In this document: piece after piece, positions 1 through 9,304 of the stretch | How positions within the stretch are numbered: position 1 is the stretch's first letter | How the letters are laid out: every line of letters begins with the position of its first letter | NCBI GenBank assembly: GCA_022837365.1 | Contig: JALHHV010000023.1 | Span: forward strand, 1 to 25,148 | Reading direction: 5' to 3' | From: Desulfovibrio sp. | Lineage (GTDB): Bacteria > Desulfobacterota > Desulfovibrionia > Desulfovibrionales > Desulfovibrionaceae | Length of the DNA stretch: 25,148 bases | Translations under genes and position numbers: made by a program | The notes under the pieces: generated by a model | Database searches by the model: none | What the model saw: the letters and a program-made list of their open reading frames with translations, nothing else | What the model was told of the DNA's origin: nothing

Positions 1-3
1 GTC

Positions 4-2721
4 TTACGCGCCCTTGAGGCCCGCCAGCACCTTTTCAGGCAGGGCGGGCAGCTGGGTGATGCGCACGCCGCACGCCTTGTAGATGCCGTTGATGATGGCC
101 GCATGCGGCACGGTGAGCGGCAGTTCGCCCACGCCCGACGCGCCGAAGGGACCGTCGCCGCGCGGGGTTTCCACGTAGATCAGCTCGATGTCGTCGGGGA
201 TGTCCTTGATGTACGGCATCCCCGCGCCCGCCATGGTGGCGTGCTTCTTGAGGTCCTCGTAGTCCTCGGACAGGGCCAGGCCCACGCCCTGGGCCAGGCC
301 GCCGTACAACTGGCCGTCGGTGACCAGCTTGTTGCAGACCTTGCCGATGTCGGCCACCATGGTCAGCTTGTCCACGGTGGTCTTGCCGGTGGCCAGTTCC
401 ACGGCCACCTCGGCCATGAACACGCCGTACATGTACGCGGTGAAGGGCTTGCCCTGCGCGTTCTCGTCGCAGTGGGTGCCCGCCGCCGTCCACGCGCCGC
501 GATGCTTGGTGGGGATCTTCTCGTCCACCATCTCTTGGTAGGTGCGGAAGCCGCCGGGCTTGCGCATGGCTTCCACCAGGTTTTCGCAGGCCACGCGCAC
601 CGCGTTGCCGGTGACGTACTGCGAACGGCTGCCGCCCGCCGGGCCGCTGTTGGGGGCCTTGCTGGTGTCGTTGAGCACCAGGCGGATGTTCTGCGGCGCG
701 ATGCCCAGCGGACGCAGCGCCTCGTGGGCGGTGCCCAGCGAGCCCATGTCCGCGCCCTGGCCGTGGTCTTCCCAGCAGTTGTAGATGGTCACGGTGCCGT
801 CGGGGTTCAGTTCGGCGTCGCATTCCGAGGTGTCCGGCCCGTCAAGGCCGCAGCCGTACACGCCCACGGCGACGCCCACGCCCTTCTTGACCGCCGCCGT
901 GGAACCGGCCTTGGCCTTTTCCAGCGCGGCCTTGTACTTGGGCCGCAGGATGTCGATCATTTCCGGCAGGCTGTACACTTCCGGGTCCTGCCCGGTGGGG
1001 TTGGTGTCGCCTTTGCGGTAGACGTTCTGGTAGCGCAGTTCCAGCGGGTCCATGCCCAGCTTTTCGGCCAGTTCGTCCATCAGCACTTCGGACGGGAACT
1101 CGCTTTCCGGCGCGCCGTAGCCGCGGAAGGCCGAGCCCCAGGCGTGGTTGGTGCACACCGTGCGGCCCTGGCCCCGGATGTTGGCGATGCCGTAGCCCGC
1201 CCCGGCGAACTGCGCGCCGCGCAGGGTCAGCAGGTCGCCGAACTCGGAATACGGACCGTGGTCCACGATCCAGTCGGTTTCCATGGCCTTGATCTTGCCC
1301 GACTTGTCGGCGGCGTAGCGCACGTTGAAGAAGAACGGCGAGCGCTTGCCGGTGTAGTTCTGCTGCTGGCGGTAGTTGTAGCGCAGGTGCACCGGACGGC
1401 CGGTGGCCATGGCCGCCACGCCCACCAGGGCTTCCATGGTGGGGCTGAACTTGTAGCCGAAGGTGCCGCCGGCCGGGTTCTGCACCATGACGATCTTTTC
1501 CGGCTCAAGGCCAAGGCCGGGGGCGATCATGTACAGGTGCAGGTGCAGGCCGATGGACTTGGAGTGGATGACCAGACGCCCTTCGCCGTCCATGTAGGCG
1601 AAGCCCACGTCCGGCTCGATGGGCAGGTGCGGCTGGCGGCCCACGTAGTAGTCGCCTTCCACCACCACGTCGGCCCCGTCGAAGATGGGCTTCGTGTCCT
1701 CGCCCTTGGCGATGTTCTGGGTGAAGTACACGTTGGGGGTGCCGGGGTGGATCTCGATGGCGTCCTCGGCCATGGCGGCCGGGGCGCTCATGTAGGCGGG
1801 CAGTTCCTCCAGCTGCACCTTCACCTTTTCGGCGGCGGCGCGGGCGTGCTTTTCGCTGTCGGCGCAGACGATGGCCAGGGCGTCACCGTACTGGAACACC
1901 TTCTCGTCGCACAGGATGGGCCGGTCCCAGCCGTCGCCCTTGTTGGAGGGGAAGGTGATCAGGCCGGTGATGCGGTTCTTGCCCTTGACGTCCTTGTGGG
2001 TGAGCACGCTGTGCACGCCGGGCATCTTTTGCGCTTCGGAGGTGTCGATGGACAGGATTTTGGCGTGCGACACTTCCGCCTGCACCAACGCAAGGTGCAG
2101 CGCTTCGGAGGGCAGCTTCAGGCCCAGGTCCGCACCGTAGTCGCAGGTGCCCGTTACCTTGGCAATGGCGGAGGGGCGGGGGTACTTGGTTCCCCAGATG
2201 CGGCCATCTGCGGGAATCTTGAAGCAGAGTTCGTCGGTGGTCATCTCGCCGCGCAGCACCTTGGCGGCGTCCATCACGGCATCGACCAGAGGCTTGTAGC
2301 CGGTGCAGCGGCAGGCGTTGCGGTGCTTCTGGAACCAGTCGCGCACGTCGTCGCGGCTGGGGCTCTTGTTTTCTTCCAGCAACTGTCTGGCCGAGACGAT
2401 GAACCCCGGCGAGCAGAAGCCGCACTGCGCGCCGCCGTGGGCCGCCCAGGCCAGTTGCAGCGGGTGCAGGCAGTCGGGGCTGCCCACGCCCTCGATGGTG
2501 GTCACCGAAGCCCCCTCGGGCAACCGGCGCATCTTGTACGCGCACGAACGCACCACCTTGCCGTCAAGGATGACGCTGCACGCGCCGCACTGCCCTTCGC
2601 CGCAGCCCACCTTGACGCCGGTGAGCAGCAGCTGTTCGCGCAGCACGTCCGCCAGCGTCGCCTCGGGATCGACGACGAGGTTGCGGGGTATGCCGTTGAC
2701 GATGAAATGCTTGTTGATCAT
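4..2721 (-). CDS. mop: Molybdenum aldehyde oxidoreductase (Mop), xanthine oxidase family
   Basis: The 905-residue product matches the architecture and length of Desulfovibrio aldehyde oxidoreductase, which oxidises aldehydes to carboxylic acids using a molybdopterin cytosine dinucleotide cofactor and two [2Fe-2S] clusters. An N-terminal plant-ferredoxin-type domain shows C40, C45, C48 and C60. A second [2Fe-2S] domain follows with CGFC near residue 100 and CRCTG near 137. The long molybdenum domain ends with the GVGELP motif, whose Glu (about residue 866) is the family's catalytic base. There is no flavin domain, as expected for Mop. The start ATG (2721-2719) has GGAGG eight bases upstream. 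The reading frame stays open far upstream into the preceding gene, but conserved sequence begins only at MINKHF. It is probably cotranscribed with the molybdopterin-binding gene upstream. No transport signal is visible. Confidence 0.95.
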   Translation of the reverse strand: MINKHFIVNGIPRNLVVDPEATLADVLREQLLLTGVKVGCGEGQCGACSVILDGKVVRSCAYKMRRLPEGASVTTIEGVGSPDCLHPLQLAWAAHGGAQCGFCSPGFIVSARQLLEENKSPSRDDVRDWFQKHRNACRCTGYKPLVDAVMDAAKVLRGEMTTDELCFKIPADGRIWGTKYPRPSAIAKVTGTCDYGADLGLKLPSEALHLALVQAEVSHAKILSIDTSEAQKMPGVHSVLTHKDVKGKNRITGLITFPSNKGDGWDRPILCDEKVFQYGDALAIVCADSEKHARAAAEKVKVQLEELPAYMSAPAAMAEDAIEIHPGTPNVYFTQNIAKGEDTKPIFDGADVVVEGDYYVGRQPHLPIEPDVGFAYMDGEGRLVIHSKSIGLHLHLYMIAPGLGLEPEKIVMVQNPAGGTFGYKFSPTMEALVGVAAMATGRPVHLRYNYRQQQNYTGKRSPFFFNVRYAADKSGKIKAMETDWIVDHGPYSEFGDLLTLRGAQFAGAGYGIANIRGQGRTVCTNHAWGSAFRGYGAPESEFPSEVLMDELAEKLGMDPLELRYQNVYRKGDTNPTGQDPEVYSLPEMIDILRPKYKAALEKAKAGSTAAVKKGVGVAVGVYGCGLDGPDTSECDAELNPDGTVTIYNCWEDHGQGADMGSLGTAHEALRPLGIAPQNIRLVLNDTSKAPNSGPAGGSRSQYVTGNAVRVACENLVEAMRKPGGFRTYQEMVDEKIPTKHRGAWTAAGTHCDENAQGKPFTAYMYGVFMAEVAVELATGKTTVDKLTMVADIGKVCNKLVTDGQLYGGLAQGVGLALSEDYEDLKKHATMAGAGMPYIKDIPDDIELIYVETPRGDGPFGASGVGELPLTVPHAAIINGIYKACGVRITQLPALPEKVLAGLKGA

Positions 2722-2760
2722 GAGCCTGGCCTCCGTGGATCTGTCCGTTGCATGTTGCGC

Positions 2761-2831
2761 GGGCGGGCGAACCGCCCTTTCCGTCGCGGGCGAATGCATC
2801 GCCCTTCCTGCACGGGCGGCTTGCGCCGCCC
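2761..2831 (-). other. Three consecutive stem-loops between the molybdopterin-binding gene and mop
   Basis: Three perfect inverted repeats lie in the 137-base intercistronic gap: 2761-2777 (GGGCGG/CCGCCC, 5-base loop), 2788-2804 (GGGCGA/TCGCCC, 5-base loop) and 2814-2831 (GGGCGGC/GCCGCCC, 4-base loop). None is followed by a T-run on the minus strand. They look more like processing or stability elements, or weak attenuators, than a full terminator. The role is inferred. Confidence 0.5.
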
Positions 2832-2858
2832 ATCCCTTTCCGCCGGTCCGGCTCGGGG

Positions 2859-3885
2859 TCACGTCCCCTTGCCGAACGGGCAGGCGGGATACCGGCATTC
2901 CTGGCAGCCGAGGCACAGGCCGCCATGGCCGAGCGCGGTGATGTCCTCCCGCGTGACGTCGAGTCCGGCCAGCAGCCGGGGCGCCACGAGGTCGAAGATC
3001 GACGCCCGGTGGTACATGACACACCCGGGAAGGCCCATGACGGGCACCTCGCCGAGATACGCCAGCATGAACATGGAGCCCGGCAGCACCGGAGCCCCGT
3101 AGGCGACGACGCGCGCCCCGGCGGCCCTGATGCCCGCCGGGGTCTGGTCGTCGGGGTCCACGGACATGCCGCCGGTGACGACGACCATGTCCGCCCCTTC
3201 GTCCACCAGTTCGCGGATGGCCCGGGCCGTGGCGTCGCGGTCGTCGGCCACCAGCACCTGGCGCACCACCTCGCTGCCGAGTTCCGCGAACTTGCGGCGC
3301 ACCACGGGGCCGAACTTGTCCTGGATGCGGCCGTGGAACACCTCGCTGCCCGTGGTCACCATGCCCACGCGGGCACGGCGGAAGGGCAGCACGGACACCG
3401 CCGGAGCGCCGCCAAGGGCGCGTTCGGCATCGTGCAGCAGTTGTTCGTGGACGATGAGGGGGATGACGCGCATGCCCGCCACCATCTGGCCCGCGCGCAC
3501 CGCGCACAGGCCGTGCAGCGTGGACACGGCGAGTTCGCCCAGGCCGTTGACCCGGCCCAGGGCGGGAACATCGACGAGCAGCAGCCCGTCGTGTCCGGCG
3601 ATGAGATTGACCCGCCCCTCGCACCTGGCTTCCGGGGCCACGCCGCGCCAGACGCAGGGCGGCATCGTCTTCGTGCAGCTGGCCCGCGCCAAGGCGCAGG
3701 GCGTAGACGTGCTCCTTCCCCATTTGCAGAAGGAGGGGAATGTCCTCGGGGGCGATGACGTGCCCCTTGCGGAACCCCGGCCCCTTTTCCACGCCGGGGA
3801 CGATGCGCGTCATGTCGTGACACAACATCATGCCCACGGCTTCGTGGACGGGGACGACCGAAAGGCCGTGTTCGTGACCATGCAT
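2859..3885 (-). pseudogene. Molybdopterin-binding protein (MoeA/MogA-like), frameshifted as read
   Basis: The MoCF-type molybdopterin-binding fold is visible in the second half (TTGSEVFHGRIQDKFGP and VVTGGMSVDPDDQTP). The C-terminus is cysteine-rich (LGCQECRYPACPFGKG), as in a subfamily found near Mo/W enzymes. It presumably handles molybdopterin for the neighbouring oxidoreductases. The start is ATG at 3885-3883, with GGGAG about nine bases upstream. The first 80 or so codons (MHGHEHGL to AALRLAR) are in one frame. From about 3645 downward the homology continues in another frame (GVAPEARCEGRVNLIAGHDG). The total of 1027 bases is 342 codons plus one base, so one extra base (or two missing) explains it. 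It may be a true mutation or a sequence error. Without correction the first frame runs on in frame into mop. Confidence 0.75.
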
Positions 3886-4008
3886 GTGCTTCTGCTCCCG
3901 TGAAGGGACAGGCAGCATTCCGGCGTTGCCGCAGTCGGTGTGGGAGCCCTCTCGGACGCAAAGAGAAGGGCATGGCCGGACTGAATATGCAGGCACTCCT
4001 AGTGTGCA

Positions 4009-4038
4009 TATGTATCAGCCCCGGCAGGTCACGGTCAA
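4009..4038 (-). promoter_or_regulatory. Putative sigma-70-type promoter for the molybdopterin-binding gene and mop
   Basis: On the minus strand, TTGACC (4038-4033) is followed after 18 bases by TACATA (4014-4009), which is preceded by TG one base away (extended -10). Transcription would start near 4002, leaving a leader of about 115 bases. The -10 overlaps an ACATATGC octamer that also occurs in the fdhA1 upstream element. The call rests on sequence match only. Confidence 0.4.
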
Positions 4039-4285
4039 CGAACAACGCGTGTTAATTCAAGCATGACAACGTGTTGCAATGACTGTTCATACAACCTGCC
4101 GCTAACCGTGCGGAGTATGTACGCATTCACATGCCGTGAGCACTCGTTCACTTGCAATGGCGCCGTCTTCACGGGTCATACTGGCACCATTTCCCGACGC
4201 AGAATGACGAAAGAAGCCTTATAATGGTTGTTTTTGACGTTATTCAAACTTGTACAAACCAAAGACGACATATCGAACAAACCAC

Positions 4286-4370
4286 CAGTGCCAAACTATA
4301 CACATATGCTATGCTTAACTACTGATTTCATTGAACTTATCATTATCACCCTCCGCAAACCTGCTACGCT
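4286..4370 (+). promoter_or_regulatory. Putative fdhA1 promoter with conserved upstream element
   Basis: An extended -10 (TG, one base, TACGCT at 4365-4370) is preceded by a weak -35 (TTATCA, 4343-4348). Upstream, 4286-4320 aligns without gaps to 9525-9559 ahead of fdhA2, with 26 of 35 positions identical. The shared blocks are CAGTG, CAAA, CATATGCT and TTAACT. The distance from this element to the -10 is the same at both sites, which suggests an activator site centred roughly 60 to 75 bases before the transcription start. The regulator is unknown. Confidence 0.5.
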
Positions 4371-4486
4371 TGCCCAAACTCACCATGCGGACACGGCGCA
4401 TGGTCCGCCGCAGCCAGCCCCCGGCAGGGGTGCGAACCGGCGCGACGGGGCCGGACCGCGCAGCTTGATCCAAGGAGGTTGCCGGA

Positions 4487-7400
4487 ATGCGAAGACGCCA
4501 ATTCCTGAAGATGTCCTGCGTGCTCGGGGCGGGTGTCGCCCTGTGCGGGCTGGGCGTCGATCTCGTGCCCATCGAGGCGTGGGCGGAAGAGATCAAGAAG
4601 ATCGACCGCCTGAAGAGCGCCAGACAGACGACCTCGGTATGCTGCTACTGTTCGGTGGGGTGCGGCCTGATCTGCGCCACCGACGAGAAGACCGGCAAGA
4701 TCATCAACATCGAGGGCGACCCCGAGCACCCGGTGAGCGAAGGCTCGTTGTGCGCCAAGGGCGCGGGCATGTTCCAGACCACCGAGGCCAACGAACACCG
4801 GCTGACCAAGGTGCTGTACCGCGCCCCCAACTCGGACAGGTGGGAAGAGAAAAGCTGGGACTGGGCCATCGACCGCATCGCCCGGCTGATGAAGGAAGAG
4901 CGCGACAAGTCCTTCATCACCCGGAACGCGGCGGGCCAGGTGGTCAACCGGCTGGAAACCCTGGCCCACATGGGCAGTTCCAACCTGGACAACGAGGAAT
5001 GCTGGAGCATCACCGCCTGGGCGCGCTCCCTCGGCCTGGTGTACATCGACCACCAGGCCCGGGTCTGACACGGCCCCACCGTACCGGCTCTGGCAGAGTC
5101 GTTCGGACGCGGCGCGATGACCAATCACTGGATCGACATCCAGCACAGTGATTGCATTCTCATCCAGGGCAGCAACGCTGCCGAAAACCACCCCATCTCC
5201 TTCAAGTGGGTGATGCGCGCCAAGGAAAAGGGCGCCAAGCTCATCCACGTGGACCCGCGCTTCACGCGAACCTCGGCCAAGGCCGATTTCTACGCCCCCC
5301 TGCGCTCGGGCACGGACATCGCCTTCCTTGGCGGGATGATCAAGTACATCATCGACAACAACAAGATATTCCACGACTACGTGGTCAACTACACCAACGC
5401 CCCGTTCCTGGTGGACGCCAAGTTCGGCTTCAAGGACGGGCTGTTCACCGGGTACGACCCGGACAAGCGCGGCTACGACAAGTCCACCTGGACCTACCAG
5501 AAGGACGCCAACAGCGTCATCCTGCGCGACGAGACGCTGAAGAACCCGCGCTGCGTCTACCAGCTGCTGAAGGCGCACTACGCCCGCTACGACCTGAAGA
5601 AGGTCTCTTCCATCACCGGCACGCCCGAAAAGGACCTGAAGACCGTGTACGAGATGTACTCGTCCACCGGCACCAAGGACCGCGCGGGCACCGTCATGTA
5701 CGCCCTGGGCCAGACCCACCACACCGTGGGCGTGCAGAACATCCGCACCCTGGCCATGATCCAGCTGCTGCTGGGCAACATCGGGGTGTGCGGCGGCGGC
5801 GTCAATGCGCTGCGCGGCGAACCCAACGTGCAGGGCTCCACCGACCACGCGCTGCTGTACCACTACCTGCCGGGCTACCTTTCGGCCCCGCGCGCCTCGC
5901 AGCAGACGCTGGAATCGTACATCAAGAAGATCACCCCCGCGACCACGGAAGCCAGATCCGTCAACTGGCAGTCCAACTACGGCAAGTACGCGGTCAGCCT
6001 GCTGAAGTCGTGGTACGGCGACGCGGCCGGCAAGGACAACGAGTTCGGCTACGCCTGGGTGCCCAAGGCCGAGGACGGCAAGGACTACTCGGTCATGACC
6101 CTGTTCGACGTGATGTACGCGGGCAAGATCAAGGGCATGACCGTGTTCGGCCAGAACCCCGCGTGCAGCATCCCCAACTCCAACAAGGTGCGGGCCGCCT
6201 TCGCCAAGCTGGACTGGATGGTGCACCTGAACATCTTCGACAACGAGACGGCGTCGTTCTGGAAGGGGCCGGGCATGGACCCCGCCAAGGTCAAGACCGA
6301 GGTCTTCCTGCTGCCCGCCTCCGCCTCCGTCGAAAAGGCCGGCAGCCAGACCAACAGCGGCCGCTGGATACAGTGGCGCTACGAGGCCACCAAGGCCCCC
6401 GGCGACTGCATCTACGCGGGCGAGGCCGTCATCCGCATCCAGAACAAGCTGAAGGAACTGTACCGGAAGGAAGGCGGCGCGTTCCCCGAGCCCATCCTGA
6501 ACATGACGTCCGATGGCCTCTCCGACAAGGGCGGCTACGACGCGGAAAAGGTGGCCAGGCTCATCAACGGCTACTTCCTGGCCGACGTGGAGATAGGCGG
6601 CAAGCAGTACAGGAAGGGCGACTGCGTACCCTCATTCGCCCTGTTGCAGGCCGACGGCACCACCTCGTCGGGCAACTGGATCTGCGCGGGCAGCTTCAGC
6701 CAGGACGGCAAGAACCTGATGCAGCGGCGCGGCAAGGCAGACCCCACGGGGCTCGGCCTGTATCCGGAATGGTCGTTCGCCTGGCCGGTGAACCGCCGGG
6801 TGCTGTACAACCGCGCCTCGTGCGACCCTACCGGCAAGCCCTACAACCCCAAGCGCGCCGTGCTGGAATGGAAGGACGGCAAGTGGGTGGGCGACGTGCC
6901 CGACGGCGCTCCGCCGCCGCTGGCCGCGGAAGGCGGCAAGCTGCCGTTCATCATGCAGCCCAACGGCGTCGGTTCGCTGTTCGGGCCCGGCCTTGGCGAC
7001 GGCCCCTTCCCGGAACACTACGAACCGCTGGAAGGCCCGCTGGCCAAGAACCTAATGTCGCCGCAGCAGAACAACCCCGCCATCCTGCTGTACAAGAGCG
7101 ACAAGGACATGGTGGCCAACGCCGACGCGCGCTTCCCCATCGTCATGACCACCTACTCCTCCACCGAACACTGGTGCACCGGAGCCTTCACCCGCTGGCA
7201 GTCGTGGCTTACCGAGGCCATGCCCCAGGCGTACGTGGAAATGAGCGAGGAACTGGCCAGGGAAAAGGGCATCACGAACGGCGACAAGGTGCGCGTGGAA
7301 TCGGCGCGCGGCAAGCTGGAGTGCGTGGCCATGGTCACGCCGCGCTTCCGCCCCTTCCTGGTCAACGGTAAGACGCTGCACCAGGTGGGCATGCCCTACA

Positions 7401-7525
7401 ACTACGGCTGGCGCTTTCCTGAAGACAACGGCGACAGTGCCAACCTGCTCACTCCCACGGTGGGCGACGCCAACGCCATGACGCCGGAATACAAGGCGTT
7501 CATGGTCAACGTGGTCAAGGTATAG
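4487..7525 (+). CDS. fdhA: Formate dehydrogenase alpha subunit 1, selenocysteine-containing, Tat-exported
   Basis: Catalytic subunit of a periplasmic Mo- or W-bis-MGD formate dehydrogenase, interconverting formate and CO2. The 1012-residue product starts at ATG 4487 after AAGGAGG. A twin-arginine signal (RRRQFLK, residues 2-8, then a hydrophobic stretch) directs folded export. The N-terminal [4Fe-4S] cluster is bound by C52, C55, C59 and C89. An in-frame TGA at 5066-5068 encodes Sec194 in the context V-U-HGPTV, the active-site signature of this family; downstream sequence (AESFGRGAMTNHWID) continues the same protein in frame. A SECIS hairpin follows the TGA. The C-terminal molybdopterin-dinucleotide-binding domain is complete, ending at TAG 7523-7525. 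Automated calling would split it at 5068 into a 193-residue fragment and a second gene starting at 5117. fdhB1 follows after 10 bases. Confidence 0.96.
5066..5106 (+). promoter_or_regulatory. Selenocysteine UGA codon and SECIS hairpin of fdhA1
   Basis: The TGA at 5066-5068 is followed by a stem-loop. The upper stem is 5085-5091 paired with 5095-5101 (seven pairs including one G-U), with loop GGC at 5092-5094. A three-pair lower stem (5079-5081 with 5104-5106) follows across a small internal loop. Position and size fit bacterial SelB-binding SECIS elements. The fdhA2 copy has the same upper stem and loop at the same distance. Confidence 0.8.
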
Positions 7526-7535
7526 GGGGTGAGTC

Positions 7536-8183
7536 ATGGCTGATGGAAAGTCCATACTCGTCGACGTTTCCCGCTGCACCGGCTGCCGGGGTTGCCAGGT
7601 GGCCTGCAAGCAATGGAACGGCCTGCCCGGCACCAGGACCAAGCAGACCGGCACCTACCAGAACCCGCCGGACTTCAGCCACCAGACCTTCAAGGTGGTG
7701 CGCTTCGCGGACGGCAAGGACAAGGACGGCAAACCGTACTGGCACTTCTTCTCGGACATGTGCCGCCACTGCATGAACCCGCCGTGTCTGGCGGGCGCGC
7801 AGGGCGACGAGATGATCCACGACGAGGCCACCGGCGCGGTGGTGTACACCGAAGGCACCAGCAAGAGCGACTTCGAGATGTCGCTGAGCGTGTGCCCCTA
7901 CGACATCCCCCGGCAGGATCCGGACACCAAGGTGATGTACAAGTGCACCATGTGCTTCGACCGCATCACCAGCGGGCTCCCGCCCGCCTGCGTGCTGTCG
8001 TGCCCCACCGGGGCCATGGTCTTCGGCGAGCGTGACGCCATGCTCGCGGAAGCCAGACGGCGCGTGGACATCCTGAAAAAGACGTGGCCCAAGGCCCAGG
8101 CGCTGAACGCCGACGACGTGCGCGTCATCTTCATTGTCACCGACGACCCGCTCAAGTACCACAAGTACGCGGCGGGCGTGTAA
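7536..8183 (+). CDS. fdhB: Formate dehydrogenase beta subunit 1, three-[4Fe-4S] electron-transfer subunit
   Basis: The 215-residue iron-sulfur protein passes electrons from the alpha subunit towards periplasmic cytochrome c3. Twelve cysteines occur as CTGCRGCQVAC near the N-terminus, CRHCMNPPC, a single C in SVCPYD, CTMC and CVLSCPTG. That is enough for three [4Fe-4S] clusters, as in the soluble Desulfovibrio FdhAB enzymes. There is no signal peptide, so export would occur bound to the Tat-borne alpha subunit. The start ATG at 7536 follows GGGGGTGAG and lies 10 bases after fdhA1. No membrane anchor is present, which fits a soluble heterodimer and not an E. coli FdnGHI complex. Confidence 0.95.
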   Translation: MADGKSILVDVSRCTGCRGCQVACKQWNGLPGTRTKQTGTYQNPPDFSHQTFKVVRFADGKDKDGKPYWHFFSDMCRHCMNPPCLAGAQGDEMIHDEATGAVVYTEGTSKSDFEMSLSVCPYDIPRQDPDTKVMYKCTMCFDRITSGLPPACVLSCPTGAMVFGERDAMLAEARRRVDILKKTWPKAQALNADDVRVIFIVTDDPLKYHKYAAGV

Positions 8184-8202
8184 CCCCAATCCGGCACGGC
8201 AC

Positions 8203-8231
8203 GGCCGGGCGGGACGCGTTCCCGCCCGGCC
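8203..8231 (+). other. Stem-loop between fdhB1 and fdhE1
   Basis: A perfect 11-bp inverted repeat (GGCCGGGCGGG at 8203-8213, CCCGCCCGGCC at 8221-8231) with a 7-base loop lies 20 bases after the fdhB1 stop. No T-run follows. It could lower fdhE1 expression relative to fdhAB by partial termination or by protecting the upstream mRNA. The role is inferred. Confidence 0.45.
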
Positions 8232-8283
8232 CCGCCCGGCTCGCGCGGACATCCCCCACCGCCAGCACACCAAGGACATGCCC

Positions 8284-9249
8284 ATGCCCGACGCTTCCCC
8301 CTCCCTTTCCCGCACCACCTCGGAAACCCTGGACCGCCTGCTGGCCCGCCACCCCGAACACGCGCCGCTCATCGCCGCGTTCCGCGCGCTCAGCGTGGCC
8401 CAGGCGGAACTGGCGGAAATGGAAGACCCCGCCGGGGCGGCCCCCGTGCCCCACCCCAGGGTGGAGCCCGATCTCTTCGCGCAGGGCCGCGCCCTGCTGC
8501 CCGCCGACGAACTGCCCGACGAGCAGGCCCTGGACGACATCTTCCTGGCCCACGCGCTGAAGCATCTGGCCCCGGCCATCGCCGCGGGGCTGCCCGCAGT
8601 GGCCGGGGACGTGCGCGAGCTTGCCCGGCTGGCGCAAGCGGCGGACGGCGCGCAAGACCCGGGCCAGCCCCCCCAGCCCTCCCTGTCCCGCCAACTGGCC
8701 CGGTGGGCGCTGACCGGACGCATGCCCGCCGCCCAGGAATGGGCGCGGCGCGCCGGACTGTCGCCCGACGCCGTGGGCTTCGTGGCCATGCAACTGGCCA
8801 CGGCTGCCGCCCGCCGGGTGCAGCGCGCCGTGGCCCCGTCCCTGGCCGCGCACGCGGAACAGTGGACCCACGGGCACTGCCCCGTGTGCGGCACGGCCCC
8901 CAAGCTGGGCGTGCTGCGGGGCGAAGGCGGCCAGCGCTGGCTGGTCTGCGCGCTGTGCGACCATGCCTGGCGCCACCAGCGCACCGCCTGCCCCTTCTGC
9001 GGGGTGGACAAGCCGGACAACATCACCCTGCGCTACGTGCAGGGCTTCGAGGACGAACGCGCCGAGGCGTGCGCGTCCTGCCGCCGGTACATTCTGGCGG
9101 CGGACCTGCGCCACCGCGACGCCGACGTGGCCTCGGTGCTGCCGCTGGGCATGGCCCATCTGGACATGCTGTTGCAGGAAAAGGGCTTCATGCCGGGCGG
9201 CGTGGACGACTCCGCGCGCCCCGCCCGGCCTGTGAAGCCCCGCGCCTGA
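8284..9249 (+). CDS. fdhE: FdhE-family formate dehydrogenase maturation protein 1
   Basis: A 321-residue cytoplasmic accessory protein. FdhE proteins bind the formate dehydrogenase catalytic subunit and are needed for active enzyme, probably acting on cofactor or redox state before Tat export. The C-terminal half shows the family's four CxxC knuckles: CPVC (from residue 199), CALC (222), CPFC (236) and CASC (263), which form rubredoxin-like metal sites. The ending LPLGMAHLDMLLQEKGF is also typical. The N-terminal half is helical, Ala-rich and poorly conserved. ATG 8284 is preferred because AAGGA lies seven bases upstream; an ATG two codons earlier (8278) sits too close to it. It is third in operon 1, and a strong hairpin follows at 9305-9350. 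Confidence 0.9.
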   Translation: MPDASPSLSRTTSETLDRLLARHPEHAPLIAAFRALSVAQAELAEMEDPAGAAPVPHPRVEPDLFAQGRALLPADELPDEQALDDIFLAHALKHLAPAIAAGLPAVAGDVRELARLAQAADGAQDPGQPPQPSLSRQLARWALTGRMPAAQEWARRAGLSPDAVGFVAMQLATAAARRVQRAVAPSLAAHAEQWTHGHCPVCGTAPKLGVLRGEGGQRWLVCALCDHAWRHQRTACPFCGVDKPDNITLRYVQGFEDERAEACASCRRYILAADLRHRDADVASVLPLGMAHLDMLLQEKGFMPGGVDDSARPARPVKPRA

Positions 9250-9304
9250 CGCCGGGCCGCTCCCGCGCGGGCGGCATGCCCGGCGCAGCCTTTCCCCTTC
9301 ACGC

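Larger units (their letters stand above)
3886..4486. other. Divergent intergenic region between the mop unit and fdhA1
   Basis: About 600 bases without a convincing gene, and clearly richer in A and T than its surroundings between about 4000 and 4380. It holds a likely minus-strand promoter (4009-4038) and a likely plus-strand promoter with an upstream element (4286-4370). The leader of fdhA1, about 110 bases, ends in an AAGGAGG ribosome-binding site at 4472-4478. Short open frames here lack ribosome-binding sites and resemble no family I know. Confidence 0.6.

Noticed and set aside
103..3102. Long plus-strand open frame opposite mop
   Set aside because: It is antisense to a clearly conserved enzyme, is rich in His, Val and Gly as expected for the reverse of GC-rich coding sequence, and shows no known domain.
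4186..4202. TGGCAC at 4186 as a sigma-54 (-24) element
   Set aside because: The -12 partner is missing at the required spacing: CCCGA stands where TTGC is expected.
4487..7525. Two separate genes, a 193-residue protein ending at 5068 and an 802-residue protein starting at 5117
   Set aside because: The TGA is in the selenocysteine position of a formate dehydrogenase, the downstream sequence continues in the same frame with family-conserved residues, and a SECIS hairpin follows. The same holds for 9892-12933.
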